Shown: in pieces, positions 44,651-54,067 of the stretch | Layout of the letters: the number at the start of each line of letters is the position of its first letter | How positions within the stretch are numbered: the first letter of the stretch is position 1 | NCBI GenBank assembly: GCA_021323315.1 | Contig: JAJTCQ010000006.1 | Location: forward strand, 1-64,000 | Direction: 5' to 3' | DNA length: 64,000 nucleotides | Origin: Gaiellaceae bacterium | Lineage (GTDB): Bacteria; Actinomycetota; Thermoleophilia; Gaiellales; Gaiellaceae | Program-made: the position numbers and the translations under genes | Notes under the pieces: generated by a model | Databases searched by the model: none | The model's input: the letters and a program-made list of their open reading frames with translations, nothing else | Told to the model about the DNA's origin: nothing

Positions 44651-45594
44651 TATCCGCCCGCCGCGTGCTCATCCCTGCCGCCTGCCTCGGCGCGATAGGA
44701 ATGACGGTGATGTCCGCGTCGGCGGCCACCGATGCAGGACGGACGTTCGCTCCGGTACGCGTGGTGGCCAAGATCTCGACCGGTGCGGGGCCGTGCGTCG
44801 CGACCCCGATCCGTGGGCGTATCTGGGTGTCGAACTTCAACGGCTGGACGCTCGTGCGGGTCGACCCGACGACGAACCGGGTCGTCGGGCGGCCGATCGA
44901 CGTCGGCAAGCAGCCGTGCGGGCTCGCCTTCGGGGCAGGGAGCGTGTGGGTCGGCCCCTTCGGGACGCGCACGGTCGAGCGAGTTCGCCCCACGTCCGGG
45001 AGGCGGAGGCGGATCGTCATCGGAGGGACGCCGTGGGACGTCGCCTTCCACGACGGGAGCCTGTGGGCCACGAGCTCGAGCGCGGGCGCGATCGTCCGGG
45101 TCGATCCGCGTACGAACCGCGTCGCCGCCCGCATCGTGACTGGCGGCACGCCGGCGAACCTGACGGTCGCGTTCGGCTCGCTGTGGGCCGGTTCCGCGAC
45201 GGGCACGGCCGTGTTTCGCATCGACCCCGAGACCAACACCGCCACGCGCGTCGAGACCGGAGGCGAGGGCCCTGGCTCGGTCGAGCCCGTCGACGACGCG
45301 CTCTGGGTGTCGCAACAGGGAAGCAACTCCGTCGCCAAGCTCGACCCCGAGACCGGAGAGGTGCTCGCCACCGTCTCCGTCGGGACCGCTCCCGTCTGGC
45401 CCGCCGATGCCGGCGACGGGACGCTCCTCGTCCCCAACGCCCGCTCGGACACGGTCTCGCGGATCGACACGACGACGAATCAGGTCGTCCAGACGATCCG
45501 CGTCGGTGGCGGCCCGGTGGTGTTCAGGCGCGCGTTCGGAGACCTCTGGCTCACCCACCTCCGCGGCGTGCTCTGGCGCCTGCGTGTCGGCTGA
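44644..45594 (+). CDS. Secreted beta-propeller (YVTN/Vgb-like) protein
   Basis: 316 residues with a signal peptide (MEVSARRVLIPAACLGAIGMTVMSASA) and about six repeats of some 42-45 residues, each near V-RVDPxTNRVV-IxxGGxPxxxAFxxGSLWV (for example VRVDPTTNRVVGRPIDVGKQP and VFRIDPETNTATRVETGGEG). This is the YVTN/virginiamycin-lyase-like propeller, here likely a binding platform outside the cell. No lyase active-site residues identified with confidence. Probably under the MarR protein encoded just upstream. Confidence 0.85.
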   Translation: MEVSARRVLIPAACLGAIGMTVMSASAATDAGRTFAPVRVVAKISTGAGPCVATPIRGRIWVSNFNGWTLVRVDPTTNRVVGRPIDVGKQPCGLAFGAGSVWVGPFGTRTVERVRPTSGRRRRIVIGGTPWDVAFHDGSLWATSSSAGAIVRVDPRTNRVAARIVTGGTPANLTVAFGSLWAGSATGTAVFRIDPETNTATRVETGGEGPGSVEPVDDALWVSQQGSNSVAKLDPETGEVLATVSVGTAPVWPADAGDGTLLVPNARSDTVSRIDTTTNQVVQTIRVGGGPVVFRRAFGDLWLTHLRGVLWRLRVG

Positions 45595-45600
45595 CGACGA

Positions 45601-46122
45601 TCAGGCCGCGGCTGCTGCCGCTTCGAGCCCCGGCAGGTAGCGACGCCACACGTCCGGCACGTGCTCGGTCGCAAGGCGGATGAAGAGCACGGGCGTCGGC
45701 GGCCGCGGCGGCCGGTGGAGTGTCATCGACGTCTCCTCGAGGAGCCGGTCGCCCTTGCGATGGTTGCACGGCGCGCACGAGGTCACGACGTTCTCCCACA
45801 CCGACGTCCCTCCGCGGGAGCGGGGGACGACGTGGTCGAGCGTGAGTCGGTTGCCCTCCGTTCCGCAGTAGACGCACTTCCAGCCGTCTCGGGCGAACAG
45901 CACACGGCGCGAGATCCGCTTCGTGACGCCGCGCGGCACGCGGACGTACGTCACGAGCCGGATGACGTGCGGCCGCGTGAACGTCGACGACGAGGTGCGC
46001 AGCGGCTGGCCGTGGCTCTCGAGCACCTCGGCCTTCCCCTTCCACACGAGAACGTGCGCGCGGCGCACAGAGCACACGTTCAAGGGCTCGTAGCTCGCAT
46101 TGAGGACGAGGACGCGCTCCAC
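45601..46122 (-). CDS. HNH endonuclease domain protein
   Basis: 173 residues. It opens with VLVLNASYEPLNVCSVRRAHVLVWKGKAEVLE, found at the start of a widespread family of stand-alone HNH proteins, then the HNH core CVYCGTEGNRLTLDHVVPRSRGGTSVWENVVTSCAPCNHRKGDRL with two CxxC zinc pairs, the catalytic DHV His and the N...C-x-x-CNHRKG end. Likely a DNA nuclease of unknown role; no restriction partner is present. Ends 6 bp from the convergent beta-propeller gene. Confidence 0.9.
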   Translation of the reverse strand: MERVLVLNASYEPLNVCSVRRAHVLVWKGKAEVLESHGQPLRTSSSTFTRPHVIRLVTYVRVPRGVTKRISRRVLFARDGWKCVYCGTEGNRLTLDHVVPRSRGGTSVWENVVTSCAPCNHRKGDRLLEETSMTLHRPPRPPTPVLFIRLATEHVPDVWRRYLPGLEAAAAAA

Positions 46123-46171
46123 CGCGCGGGCAATGTAGCAGGCACTCTCCCGCTCACCTAGGCGATGCTAC

Positions 46172-46207
46172 TGCATGATACGCAAAACATATGCATAATA
46201 CGATGCA
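46172..46207 (+). promoter_or_regulatory. ArgR-type operator at argC
   Basis: A strikingly AT-rich patch in GC-rich DNA. TGCATGATACG (46172) recurs as TGCATAATACG (46192), 20 bp apart. The second forms the inverted repeat TGCAT-N6-ATGCA that runs into the argC ATG. CATAAT at 46194 would serve as -10 for a leaderless message, and there is no Shine-Dalgarno. Spacing of two boxes by about 20 bp is typical of ArgR hexamer sites. Confidence 0.65.
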
Positions 46208-47199
46208 TGGCAACTGTCGCGATCGTGGGTGCTTCGGGATACGCCGGCCAGGAGATCCTCGACCGCGTCCTTGCGCATCCCGCGCTCGAGCTGTACGCGC
46301 TCGGATCGGACTCCCTCGCCGGAGAGCCGGCGAGCACGCTCGACCCGCGACTCGGCAGGAACGGTTGGAGCCGGATCCCGCGGTTCATCACGAACGCCGC
46401 TGCGCTGGCGTCGGGGGCCGACGTGACTCTTCTGTGCGTGTCGCACGAAGAGGCGGCGGCGCTCGACGTCCCGTCGCGCGGCGTCGTCGTCGACCTCTCG
46501 GGCGCGCATCGCTTCCTCGACCCTGTCGTGTACGAGGACTGGTACGGCTTCGAGCATCCACGGCCCGACGCGCTGCCCAGCTGGTCATACGGGCTCCCCG
46601 AGCTGGGCCTGACCGCGGGGCGCCTCGTGGCGAATCCCGGCTGCTACGCCACCGCGGCGCTTCTCGCGCTTGCGCCGATCGCAGCGGAGATCGAGCCGGT
46701 CGGCGTCGTCATCGACGCGAAGTCGGGGATGACCGGAGCGGGGCGTACGCCGCGTGCGTCGTCGCATGCCGGGGTCGTTCTCGAGAACGTTGCGCCCTAC
46801 CGCATCGGTACGCATCAGCACGCACCCGAGATCGCGGCTCACCTCGGCTTTGGCGTCACGTTCGTACCCCACCTCCTGCCGGTGCGGCGCGGGTTGCTCG
46901 CGACCTGCGTCGTTCGCTCCCGGGGCGCCGACCTGCGTAGGGTGCTCGAGGAGCGCTACGCGAAGAGCCGCGTCGTCGACGTCCTGTCCGAGGGCGTGGT
47001 CCCGGAGCTCGCGCGTGTCCAGCAGACCGACGGCGTCGAGATCGGCGTCTTCGACGATCGCTCGACCGGCGCCACGATCGTCGTCTGTGCGCTCGACAAC
47101 TTGGGGAAGGGTGCAGCGGGCCAGGCGATCCAGAACGTCAACGTCCTCTTCGGGCTCGACGAGACGACGGGGCTGCGGCTCTCGGGAGTCCTCGTCTGA
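46207..47199 (+). CDS. argC: N-acetyl-gamma-glutamyl-phosphate reductase
   Basis: A 330-residue NADP enzyme for the third step of arginine synthesis. It begins MATVAIVGASGYAGQEILD (NADP loop); the catalytic Cys is in VANPGCYATAALLAL, and GMTGAGRTPRASSHAGVV and HQHAPEI carry active-site residues. ATG 46207 chosen since the dinucleotide fold starts at once; an upstream in-frame ATG at 46165 would add 14 unrelated residues across the operator. First gene of argCJBDRGH, coupled to argJ by TGATG. Confidence 0.95.
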   Translation: MATVAIVGASGYAGQEILDRVLAHPALELYALGSDSLAGEPASTLDPRLGRNGWSRIPRFITNAAALASGADVTLLCVSHEEAAALDVPSRGVVVDLSGAHRFLDPVVYEDWYGFEHPRPDALPSWSYGLPELGLTAGRLVANPGCYATAALLALAPIAAEIEPVGVVIDAKSGMTGAGRTPRASSHAGVVLENVAPYRIGTHQHAPEIAAHLGFGVTFVPHLLPVRRGLLATCVVRSRGADLRRVLEERYAKSRVVDVLSEGVVPELARVQQTDGVEIGVFDDRSTGATIVVCALDNLGKGAAGQAIQNVNVLFGLDETTGLRLSGVLV

Positions 47200-48362
47200 T
47201 GTCGGTCACGGGCGCCGAGGGATTCGTCGCGAGCGGCGTTCGCGCGGGAATCCGGCGGGCGGGGCCGGATCTCGCAATCGTGCGGTCGACGGCGCCGGCC
47301 GTCGGGGCAGCCGTGTGGACGACGAATCGCGTGCTCGCAGCTCCGGTCGTCGTGTCGAAGCGGCACCTCGAACTCGCCGAGCCGCAGGCGGTCGTGATCA
47401 ACGCCGGCGTCGCCAACGCCGCAACCGGCGACGCGGGGATCGCCGACGCTGAACGCACCGCCGCTGAGGTCGGGAAGGCGCTCGCGCTCGCCCCCGAGCA
47501 GATCGTCGTGCTCTCGACGGGGGTCATCGGGGTCCGGCTTCCCATGTGCGCCGTCCTCACGGGCGTGAACGAGGCGGCGGCGGCGCTCGGTCCCGAGGGC
47601 GCTGATGCCGCTGCGGCCGCGATTCTCACGACCGACCGGTGGCCGAAACAGGCAGTGGCTGAGGGCGACGGGTTCGTCGTCGGGGGGATGGCCAAAGGCG
47701 CGGGCATGATTCATCCGCGGCTGGCGACGATGCTTGCCGTCGTCACGACGGACTACCCGCTCGAGGCGGGCGAGCCGGCCGGGTTCCTCCGAGACGCCGT
47801 CGCTGCGAGCTTCAACCGCATCTCGGTCGACGGCGAGTGTTCGACGAACGACGCGGTGGTCCTGCTCGCCAACGGCGCCGGGAGCGTCGAGCGGACGGTC
47901 GCGGACGACGAGCGGTTCGCGGCCGCACTCGGCGAGGTCTGCGCGGCTCTCGCGCGGGAGATCGTCTCGGACGGGGAGGGCTCGACGGTTCTCCTCGAGA
48001 TCGCCGTCTCGGGCGCGGCGTCGAATGCAGAGGCAGAGGCGGTCGCCCGCAGGATCGCGACTTCTCCGCTCGTGAAGACCGCCGCCTTCGGCCGTGACCC
48101 CAACTGGGGGCGCGTCCTTGCTGCGGCGGGGTCCGCACCGTGGAACGGTGGGTTTGCGGAGGTCGACGCGGATCGCCTCACCGTCTCGTTCGACGGCACG
48201 CCCGTGTTCGTTCGCGGCGAGCCGACGGGAACGACGCCGGCCCTCGGCGGCACCGCGGTCGCGATCGACCTCGACCTCGGCCTCGGCATCGGAAAGGCGT
48301 CCTACCTGGCCTCGGACCTGACCTACGACTACGTGAAGCTGAACGCCGAGTACACGACGTGA
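47199..48362 (+). CDS. argJ: Bifunctional ornithine acetyltransferase/N-acetylglutamate synthase
   Basis: 387 residues. ArgJ recycles the acetyl group from N-acetylornithine to glutamate. It matures by self-cleavage before a Thr; here HPRLATML places the cut before T177, the new nucleophile. Other family blocks are KGAGMIHP, FNRISVDGECSTNDAVVLLANGA and FGRDPNWGRVLAAAG. With ArgJ a separate ArgE is not required. The stop overlaps argB (GTGA). Confidence 0.95.
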   Translation: MSVTGAEGFVASGVRAGIRRAGPDLAIVRSTAPAVGAAVWTTNRVLAAPVVVSKRHLELAEPQAVVINAGVANAATGDAGIADAERTAAEVGKALALAPEQIVVLSTGVIGVRLPMCAVLTGVNEAAAALGPEGADAAAAAILTTDRWPKQAVAEGDGFVVGGMAKGAGMIHPRLATMLAVVTTDYPLEAGEPAGFLRDAVAASFNRISVDGECSTNDAVVLLANGAGSVERTVADDERFAAALGEVCAALAREIVSDGEGSTVLLEIAVSGAASNAEAEAVARRIATSPLVKTAAFGRDPNWGRVLAAAGSAPWNGGFAEVDADRLTVSFDGTPVFVRGEPTGTTPALGGTAVAIDLDLGLGIGKASYLASDLTYDYVKLNAEYTT

Positions 48363-49027
48363 CCAGGGTCGTCCTGAAGCTCGGCGGCGCGGTTGCGAGC
48401 GAGTCGATCGGCCTCGCGCTCGCCCACCACGCGGCGGGCGACGAGGTCGTGGTCGTCCACGGCGCAGGCCCGCAGATCACCGCGGAGCTTCGCGCGCGCG
48501 GCCTCGGGACGCGATTCGTGCGCGGCCGCAGGTACACGGATCCGGCTGCGCTCGCGGTCGTACGAGAGTCGCTGGTCGCTGTGGGAGCCGGGCTGACCAC
48601 CGCACTGGGTGCTGTGGCTCTCCACCTCGTGGGCGACGAGATCGGCCTCGCAGCGGCGCCGCTCGTCGAGCTCGGGCTTGTGGGCCAGCCGATTCCCTGT
48701 GCACCGGCTGCAGTCGAGCAGGCTCTCGCCGCGGGTCGGATCACCGTGGTGACCCCCGTCGCGGTCGGGCCGCTGAACGTGAACGCCGACGAGGCGGCAG
48801 CGGCCCTCGCTGCCGGCCTCGGCGCCGAGCGGCTGATCTTCGTCTCGGACGTGCGGGGTGTATACGTCGACGGCGGCGTGGCACGGGAGCTCCGTGCGGA
48901 CGCGGCCGACGAGCTACTCGCAGCGGGCGCGTTCGAGGGCGGGATCGTTCCGAAGCTCCTCGCGGCGGCCCGGGCCGCCCGGCTCGGCATCGCCGCCGAG
49001 ATCGGCGAGACGGCGGTCGTCGCGTGA
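48359..49027 (+). CDS. argB: Acetylglutamate kinase, short form
   Basis: 222 residues, clearly shorter than typical ArgB (about 260-300). Core motifs are kept: VVLKLGGAVA (ATP lysine), VVVVHGAGPQI, GPLNVNADEAAAALAAGLGAERLIFVSDVRGV and GGIVPKLLAAARAA. There is no N-terminal helix of the kind that makes the hexameric, arginine-inhibited kinases, so it may be a dimeric, non-feedback-inhibited type; inference. GTG start overlaps the argJ stop. Confidence 0.92.
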   Translation: MTRVVLKLGGAVASESIGLALAHHAAGDEVVVVHGAGPQITAELRARGLGTRFVRGRRYTDPAALAVVRESLVAVGAGLTTALGAVALHLVGDEIGLAAAPLVELGLVGQPIPCAPAAVEQALAAGRITVVTPVAVGPLNVNADEAAAALAAGLGAERLIFVSDVRGVYVDGGVARELRADAADELLAAGAFEGGIVPKLLAAARAARLGIAAEIGETAVVA

Positions 49028-50169
49028 CCGCCACGTCGAGCGAGACGGCGTCGCGAGGGGTCGAGCGGCTGCTGCCGACCTACGCGCGTGCCGACTTGAC
49101 GATCGTGCGCGGCGACGGCTGCCGCGTCTGGGACGTCGCCGGCCGTGAGTACCTCGACTTCGGCGGCGGCATCGCGGTCGTCTCGCTCGGGCATTGCCAT
49201 CCCGCGCCGGCTGCCGCGGCACGGGCACAGCTCGACCGGCTCTGGCACGTGTCCAATCTGTATCGCTCCGAGCCGGCGGAGGAGCTTGCGTCGTCGCTGT
49301 CCGACCGCTTTGGCGGCGCGCAGGCGTTCTTCTGCAACTCGGGCGCCGAGGCAGCCGAGGCAGCGCTGAAGTACGCCCGCAAGGCGACCGGGAAGGCGGG
49401 CGTCGTCGCCCTCGAAGGCGGCTTCCACGGCCGGACGCTGGGTGCGCTCTCCGCCACGGGGCAACCCGCGAAGCGCGCGCCGTTCACACCGTTGGTTCCG
49501 GGAGTGCGGTTCGTGGGGCCGAACGACGTCGCAGCGCTGCGCGCGGCCGTCGACGCAGAGGTCGGGCTGATCCTGCTCGAGCCGATCCTGGGTGAGGGTG
49601 GCGTGATCCCGCTCGAGCGGGCCTTCGTCGAGGCTGCCGCCGAGCTCGAGCCGCTTCTCTGCTTCGACGAGGTGCAGACGGGCGCCGGCCGAACGGGAAC
49701 GTTCTTCGCATTCGAGCAGCTCGGCGTGCGACCCGAGCTCGTCACGCTCGCGAAGGGGCTCGCGAACGGGCTCCCGATCGGAGCCCTGCTCGTCGCGGAC
49801 GGCGCTGTCGGCGCCTTCACGCCAGGCGATCACGGCTCCACGTTCGGCGGGAACCCGGTGTCGTGTGCCGCTGCTCTGGGCGTTCTCGAGACCGTGGACG
49901 AGGCGCTGCTCGAGAACGTGCGCAAGCGAGGCTCTCAGCTCACAGCGGGGCTCGAAGGCCTCGCCGGAGTGGTGTCGGTCCGCGGTCGTGGGCTCCTGCT
50001 CGGGGCCGTGATCGACGGCAACGCCGCAGAGGCCGTCGATGCCGCGCGCGGGGACGGGCTCCTCGTGCTCACCGCCGGGGATGACGTGGTTCGGCTGGCG
50101 CCACCGCTGACCGTCACGGGGGATGAAGTCGACGAGGCACTGTCCGTGCTCGCTCGCATATTCTGCTAA
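49024..50169 (+). CDS. argD: Acetylornithine aminotransferase
   Basis: A 381-residue PLP enzyme for the fourth step. Blocks: [76 protein letters not shown], and the PLP Lys in [30 protein letters not shown] follows. GTG overlaps the argB stop. The next arg gene would normally be argF, but argR follows after only 13 bp. Confidence 0.95.
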   Translation: MTATSSETASRGVERLLPTYARADLTIVRGDGCRVWDVAGREYLDFGGGIAVVSLGHCHPAPAAAARAQLDRLWHVSNLYRSEPAEELASSLSDRFGGAQAFFCNSGAEAAEAALKYARKATGKAGVVALEGGFHGRTLGALSATGQPAKRAPFTPLVPGVRFVGPNDVAALRAAVDAEVGLILLEPILGEGGVIPLERAFVEAAAELEPLLCFDEVQTGAGRTGTFFAFEQLGVRPELVTLAKGLANGLPIGALLVADGAVGAFTPGDHGSTFGGNPVSCAAALGVLETVDEALLENVRKRGSQLTAGLEGLAGVVSVRGRGLLLGAVIDGNAAEAVDAARGDGLLVLTAGDDVVRLAPPLTVTGDEVDEALSVLARIFC

Positions 50170-50190
50170 TATATCGCATACTATGAATCG
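50154..50190 (+). promoter_or_regulatory. ArgR-type operator at argR
   Basis: TCGCATA occurs at 50154 and again at 50174, exactly 20 bp apart, the same period as the repeated element before argC. The patch TTCTGCTAATATATCGCATA is very AT-rich for this genome and overlaps the end of argD and the argR start. TAATAT at 50167 could be a -10. No Shine-Dalgarno. Suggests argR has its own autoregulated promoter. Confidence 0.6.
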
Positions 50191-50647
50191 CAGGGAGCGA
50201 CAGAGCGCCATCATCGACCTCGTACGGGAGCGTGCGCTCTCCACGCAGGCCGAGGTCGCGTCCGCTCTCGGTGAGAGCGGCTTCGAGGTCGTACAGACGA
50301 CTGTGTCGCGCGACATCGCAGAGCTGGGACTCGTCAAGGTGCGTGCGCCGAGTGGCCGCCTGGTCTACGCGCCTCCGGGGACCACGGACGCCGACCGGCT
50401 GCGGGCGCTCGGCGCCGCGATGCGGCGCTACGCCATGGCGGTCGAGGCTGCGGGACCCCTCGTCGTGCTGACGACGCCCTCGGGTTACGCGAGCGCGCTC
50501 GCCCAGGCGATCGACGAGGCCGCGCATCCTGCGATCGCCGGCACGATTGCCGGCGACAACACGATCTTCGTCGCCGCCCGCGACGGCGGCTCCGCGCAGT
50601 CGCTCCGAGACGAGCTCTCGGGGTACCTCCTGCAGGGAGCCGCATGA
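50183..50647 (+). CDS. argR: Arginine repressor
   Basis: 154 residues. The N-terminal winged helix reads [51 protein letters not shown], where [11 protein letters not shown] is the ArgR recognition segment. The C-terminal domain binds arginine and forms hexamers, with the [13 protein letters not shown] motif containing the ligand Asp. It should repress argC and its own gene through the AT-rich boxes noted there. Stop overlaps argG (ATGA). Confidence 0.95.
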   Translation: MNRRERQSAIIDLVRERALSTQAEVASALGESGFEVVQTTVSRDIAELGLVKVRAPSGRLVYAPPGTTDADRLRALGAAMRRYAMAVEAAGPLVVLTTPSGYASALAQAIDEAAHPAIAGTIAGDNTIFVAARDGGSAQSLRDELSGYLLQGAA

Positions 50648-51849
50648 GAGCAGCGGTCGTCGCGTACTCGGGCGGGCTCGACACGAGTTGCATCCTGGCG
50701 TGGCTCAAGGAGGACTGGTACGGGTTCGACGAGGTCGTCGCGGTGCTCGTCGACGTCGGGCAGGAATTCGACCTCGAGGAATCGATCACGCGGGCGAAGG
50801 CCGCCCTCGCGGACGACGTCCTCCTCGTCGATCGCAAGGACGCGTTCGCGGACGAGCAGTGCGCGCGGGCGATCCTGACCAACGCCCTCTACGAAGGGAA
50901 GTACCCGCTCGTGTCGGCTCTCTCCCGCCCCGTGATCGCCCAGGCGGTCGCCGAGATCGCGCTCCAGCTCGGTGCCGAGGCGGTCGTCCACGGCTGCACC
51001 GGCAAGGGCAACGACCAGCTGCGCTTCGAGCTCGCGTTCAAGGCGCATTCTCCGGGGGTGAAGGTGATCGCCCCGCTCCGCGACCGGATCTGGACGCGTG
51101 ACGAGGAGATCGAGTACGCGGTCGCCAAGGGCGTCCCGGTCGTCCAGACGGCGGCGTCCCCGTTCTCGATCGACGAGAATCTGTTCGGGCGCGCGATCGA
51201 GGCCGGTGTCCTCGAGAACCCGTGGAACGCGCCGCCCGAGGAGCCGTACGCCCTGACGTCGGACCCGACGACCGCGCCGCCGCCGCTCGAGATCGTCGTC
51301 GCCTTCGAAAATGGCCTCCCAATCTCGCTGGACGGCGAGGAGCTGCCGCTCGCGGAGTTGATCGCGCATGTCAACCGGCTCGCTGGCGCGTACGGGATCG
51401 GGCGGATCGACATGATCGAGAACCGCGCGGTCGGCATCAAGAGCCGCGAGGTGTACGAGGCACCCGGCGCGATGACGCTCATCGCAGCCCACTCCGCGCT
51501 CGAGGACGTCGTCCTCACGAAGGACGAGGCGAGGCTCAAGCGACCGCTCGAGCAGCGCTGGACGGAGATCGTCTACGAGGGCCGGTGGTTCAGCCCGGCG
51601 CGCGAGGCGATCGACGCATTCGTCGACTCCACGCAAGAGCTCGTCACGGGTGAGGTTCGACTCGAGCTGCGGCCGAACGCCCCGGTCGTCACGGGGCGCC
51701 GCTCGCCGCACATGCTGTACGCCACCGAGCTCGCCTCCTACGGCGCCGGCGAGACGTTCCCGCACGACGCTGCGGAGGGCTTTATCCGCATCTCGTCGCT
51801 CGAGACCGAATTGCACGCAGCGCGCGAGCGCGCCAAGATCGGCATGTGA
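50644..51849 (+). CDS. argG: Argininosuccinate synthase
   Basis: A 401-residue ATP-dependent ligase of citrulline and aspartate. The N-terminal pyrophosphatase loop is [17 protein letters not shown]. Further blocks are [34 protein letters not shown] and [26 protein letters not shown]. Full length. ATG overlaps the argR stop; the stop overlaps argH (GTGA). Confidence 0.96.
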   Translation: MRAAVVAYSGGLDTSCILAWLKEDWYGFDEVVAVLVDVGQEFDLEESITRAKAALADDVLLVDRKDAFADEQCARAILTNALYEGKYPLVSALSRPVIAQAVAEIALQLGAEAVVHGCTGKGNDQLRFELAFKAHSPGVKVIAPLRDRIWTRDEEIEYAVAKGVPVVQTAASPFSIDENLFGRAIEAGVLENPWNAPPEEPYALTSDPTTAPPPLEIVVAFENGLPISLDGEELPLAELIAHVNRLAGAYGIGRIDMIENRAVGIKSREVYEAPGAMTLIAAHSALEDVVLTKDEARLKRPLEQRWTEIVYEGRWFSPAREAIDAFVDSTQELVTGEVRLELRPNAPVVTGRRSPHMLYATELASYGAGETFPHDAAEGFIRISSLETELHAARERAKIGM

Positions 51850-53078
51850 CGACTTGGCAGGGGCGGGTCGAGGGTTCCCTCGACCCCGACGTGTGGCGCT
51901 TTCTCCGCGTCGACGACGCCGAGCTTCTCCCGTACGACTGCGAGGCCACCGCCGAGCACGCGCGCAGGCTCGCAGCCGCAGGGCTGCTCACCGACGACGA
52001 GCTCGACGAGGCCGAGTCCCGGCTCGCGGAGATCGCGCAGGATCCCGACGGCTACCTCGAGTCCGACGAGGACGTCCACTCCGCGATCGAGCGGCTCCTC
52101 GGCGAGGTCGGCCGCAAGATCCACGCCGGGCGCTCGCGGAACGACCAGGTCGCGGCTGCGTTCCGAATGTACGTGCTCGACGCCTGCGCGGAGGCGCGCG
52201 AGGCGATCGACGCGCTCGCCCTCGTCGTCCTCTCGTTCGCCGAGTCGGAGACCGAGACGGTGATGCCGGGGTACACGCACCTCCAGCGCGCCCAGCCGGT
52301 GACGCTCGGACACCACTTGCTCGCGTGGGTCGAGATGCTCGACCGCGACCGGACGCGGTTCGCCGCGGCCGCCGAAGTCGCCGCTGAGAGCCCGCTGGGC
52401 GCCGGTGCCCTGGCCGGCTCGACGCTCGAGCTTCCGCCGCCTCCCGGGCAGATGCGCAATTCGATCGATGCGGTGGCCGATCGCGACTTCGCGCTCGACT
52501 ACCTGTACGCCTCGGCCGTGCTGTTCACCCACCTCTCGCGCATCGGCGAGGAGATCGTCCTCTGGGCGACGTCGGAGTTCGGGTTCGTGCGACTGCCGGA
52601 GAGCGCGGCGACGGGCTCGTCCATGATGCCGCAGAAGCTCAACCCCGATGTCGCCGAGCTGGTGCGCGGTAAGGCCGGGACGGTCATCGGACGCCTCACC
52701 GGGCTGCTCGCCACCGTGAAGGGGCTGCCGCTCGCCTACGACCGCGACCTGCAGGAGGACAAGGCCCCGGTCATCTCGACGCGACACGAGACGCGCCTCG
52801 CGCTCCGGGCGCTGACCGTGCTCGTGAGCGGGCTGGGGGTCGACCGCCCGCGCATGGCAAAGGCGGCGTCGGATCCGCTCCTGCTCGCGACGGACGCGGC
52901 CGAGGCGCTCGTGCGAGACGGCGTTCCCTTCCGGGACGCGCACGAGCAGGTTGCGGAGAGCGTCCGGAAGGGTTCGTTCAAGAAGCCGCGCAAGCGCGCG
53001 AAGCGCGGATCACCCGGCCCGGACGGGATCCGCGATGCGCTCGCTGACGCACGCCGGCGCTTCGTCGACAACCTCTAG
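51846..53078 (+). CDS. argH: Argininosuccinate lyase
   Basis: A 410-residue enzyme of the fumarase superfamily that releases arginine and fumarate. Blocks: DEDVHSAIERLL, IHAGRSRNDQVAAAFRMY, PGYTHLQRAQPVTLGHHLLAW with the catalytic His, and the signature GSSMMPQKLNPD with the catalytic Ser. It is shorter than usual (about 460) because of a compact C-terminal domain that ends in a Lys/Arg-rich stretch (KKPRKRAKRG). Last gene of the arginine run. Confidence 0.95.
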   Translation: MTTWQGRVEGSLDPDVWRFLRVDDAELLPYDCEATAEHARRLAAAGLLTDDELDEAESRLAEIAQDPDGYLESDEDVHSAIERLLGEVGRKIHAGRSRNDQVAAAFRMYVLDACAEAREAIDALALVVLSFAESETETVMPGYTHLQRAQPVTLGHHLLAWVEMLDRDRTRFAAAAEVAAESPLGAGALAGSTLELPPPPGQMRNSIDAVADRDFALDYLYASAVLFTHLSRIGEEIVLWATSEFGFVRLPESAATGSSMMPQKLNPDVAELVRGKAGTVIGRLTGLLATVKGLPLAYDRDLQEDKAPVISTRHETRLALRALTVLVSGLGVDRPRMAKAASDPLLLATDAAEALVRDGVPFRDAHEQVAESVRKGSFKKPRKRAKRGSPGPDGIRDALADARRRFVDNL

Positions 53079-53275
53079 GGGTTGTCGCCTCGAAACACGT
53101 CAGCCCGAAGTCCGCGAGAGCTGCTCCCTGGTCCCTATCAGACGTCCCTGCGGCGCCAGGCCGGACTCGACGGCGGAGCCCCCCGTCGCCGGGTTGCAAG
53201 TTGTCACAAAGCTGCGTGACGTCAGTGCGGCGCGGCGGCGTACTCGCTATGTCACCGACGTGAGCGGAGGTTCCG

Positions 53276-53977
53276 ATGAAGCGCATGCTCCTACTCGTTG
53301 CCGCAGGTCTGACCGTCGTCGCGCTCGCGGGCGCCGTCGGGCTCCCCGATCTCGCTGGCGCGCAGGATCCGGCGGACACACAGGACACCGTCACGGTCAG
53401 CGGTGTCGGCTCCGTCGACGCCGTTCCGAACGAGGCGAAGATGTCGTTCGGCGCGGAAACGCGAGCCGCGACCGCGAAGGCTGCCGTCTCGGCGAACGCC
53501 GACACGATGCGGAAGATCCTGAACGCACTGCGCCAGGCCGGCGGACGCGAGCTCGCGACCGAGTGGGTGAGCGTCTACCCCTACACGGACGAGGCCGGGA
53601 CGGTGAACGGCTACACGGCGTCGAACAGCGTGTCCGCCGTGAGCGACGTGGGAGACGCGCCTGCGCTCATCGACGCGGCCTCCGAGGCCGGCGCGAACCA
53701 GATCTCCGGACCCGGCCTCAGCTCCTCGAACGCCGAGGCGCTCTACCGGCAGGCGCTCGGGAACGCGATCGACGATGCTCGGCTCGATGCCCAGGCGCTC
53801 GCCAGGGCCGCCGGCCGGTCGCTCGGTCCGATCACCACGATCGTCGAGGGCGGCGTCTCCGGCGGGCCTGAGCCGCTCTACCGCGCCGAGGCGCAGGCTG
53901 CGGATTCGGCCACCCCGATCGTCCCCGGCGAGCAGGAAACCTCGGCAACGGTCAGCGTCACCTTCTCGCTGGGCTGA
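53276..53977 (+). CDS. Secreted SIMPL-domain (DUF541) protein
   Basis: 233 residues with a signal peptide (MKRMLLLVAAGLTVVALAG, cut near LAGAQ) and the SIMPL domain: TVTVSGVGSVDAVPNEAKMSFG, VSANADTMRKILNALRQAG, the YTASNSVSAV strand and ARLDAQALARAAGRSLGPIT. Family members such as BP26 form ring-like outer assemblies; the biochemical role is unknown. A GGAGG precedes the ATG. The ~200-bp gap after argH must hold its own promoter. A short hairpin follows the gene. Confidence 0.87.
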   Translation: MKRMLLLVAAGLTVVALAGAVGLPDLAGAQDPADTQDTVTVSGVGSVDAVPNEAKMSFGAETRAATAKAAVSANADTMRKILNALRQAGGRELATEWVSVYPYTDEAGTVNGYTASNSVSAVSDVGDAPALIDAASEAGANQISGPGLSSSNAEALYRQALGNAIDDARLDAQALARAAGRSLGPITTIVEGGVSGGPEPLYRAEAQAADSATPIVPGEQETSATVSVTFSLG

Positions 53978-53995
53978 TCCGCGAGAACCCCTGGG

Positions 53996-54010
53996 GGCCG
54001 CTTCGCGGCC
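53996..54010 (+). terminator. Short hairpin after the SIMPL gene
   Basis: GGCCGC-TTC-GCGGCC, a 6-bp GC stem 19 bp past the stop, without a U-run. A plausible weak terminator. Confidence 0.4.
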
Positions 54011-54067
54011 GCCTCTGCGCGACAGGACGGGCGCCGCCTTGGCGCGCACACACCGACTGGCCGGTTC

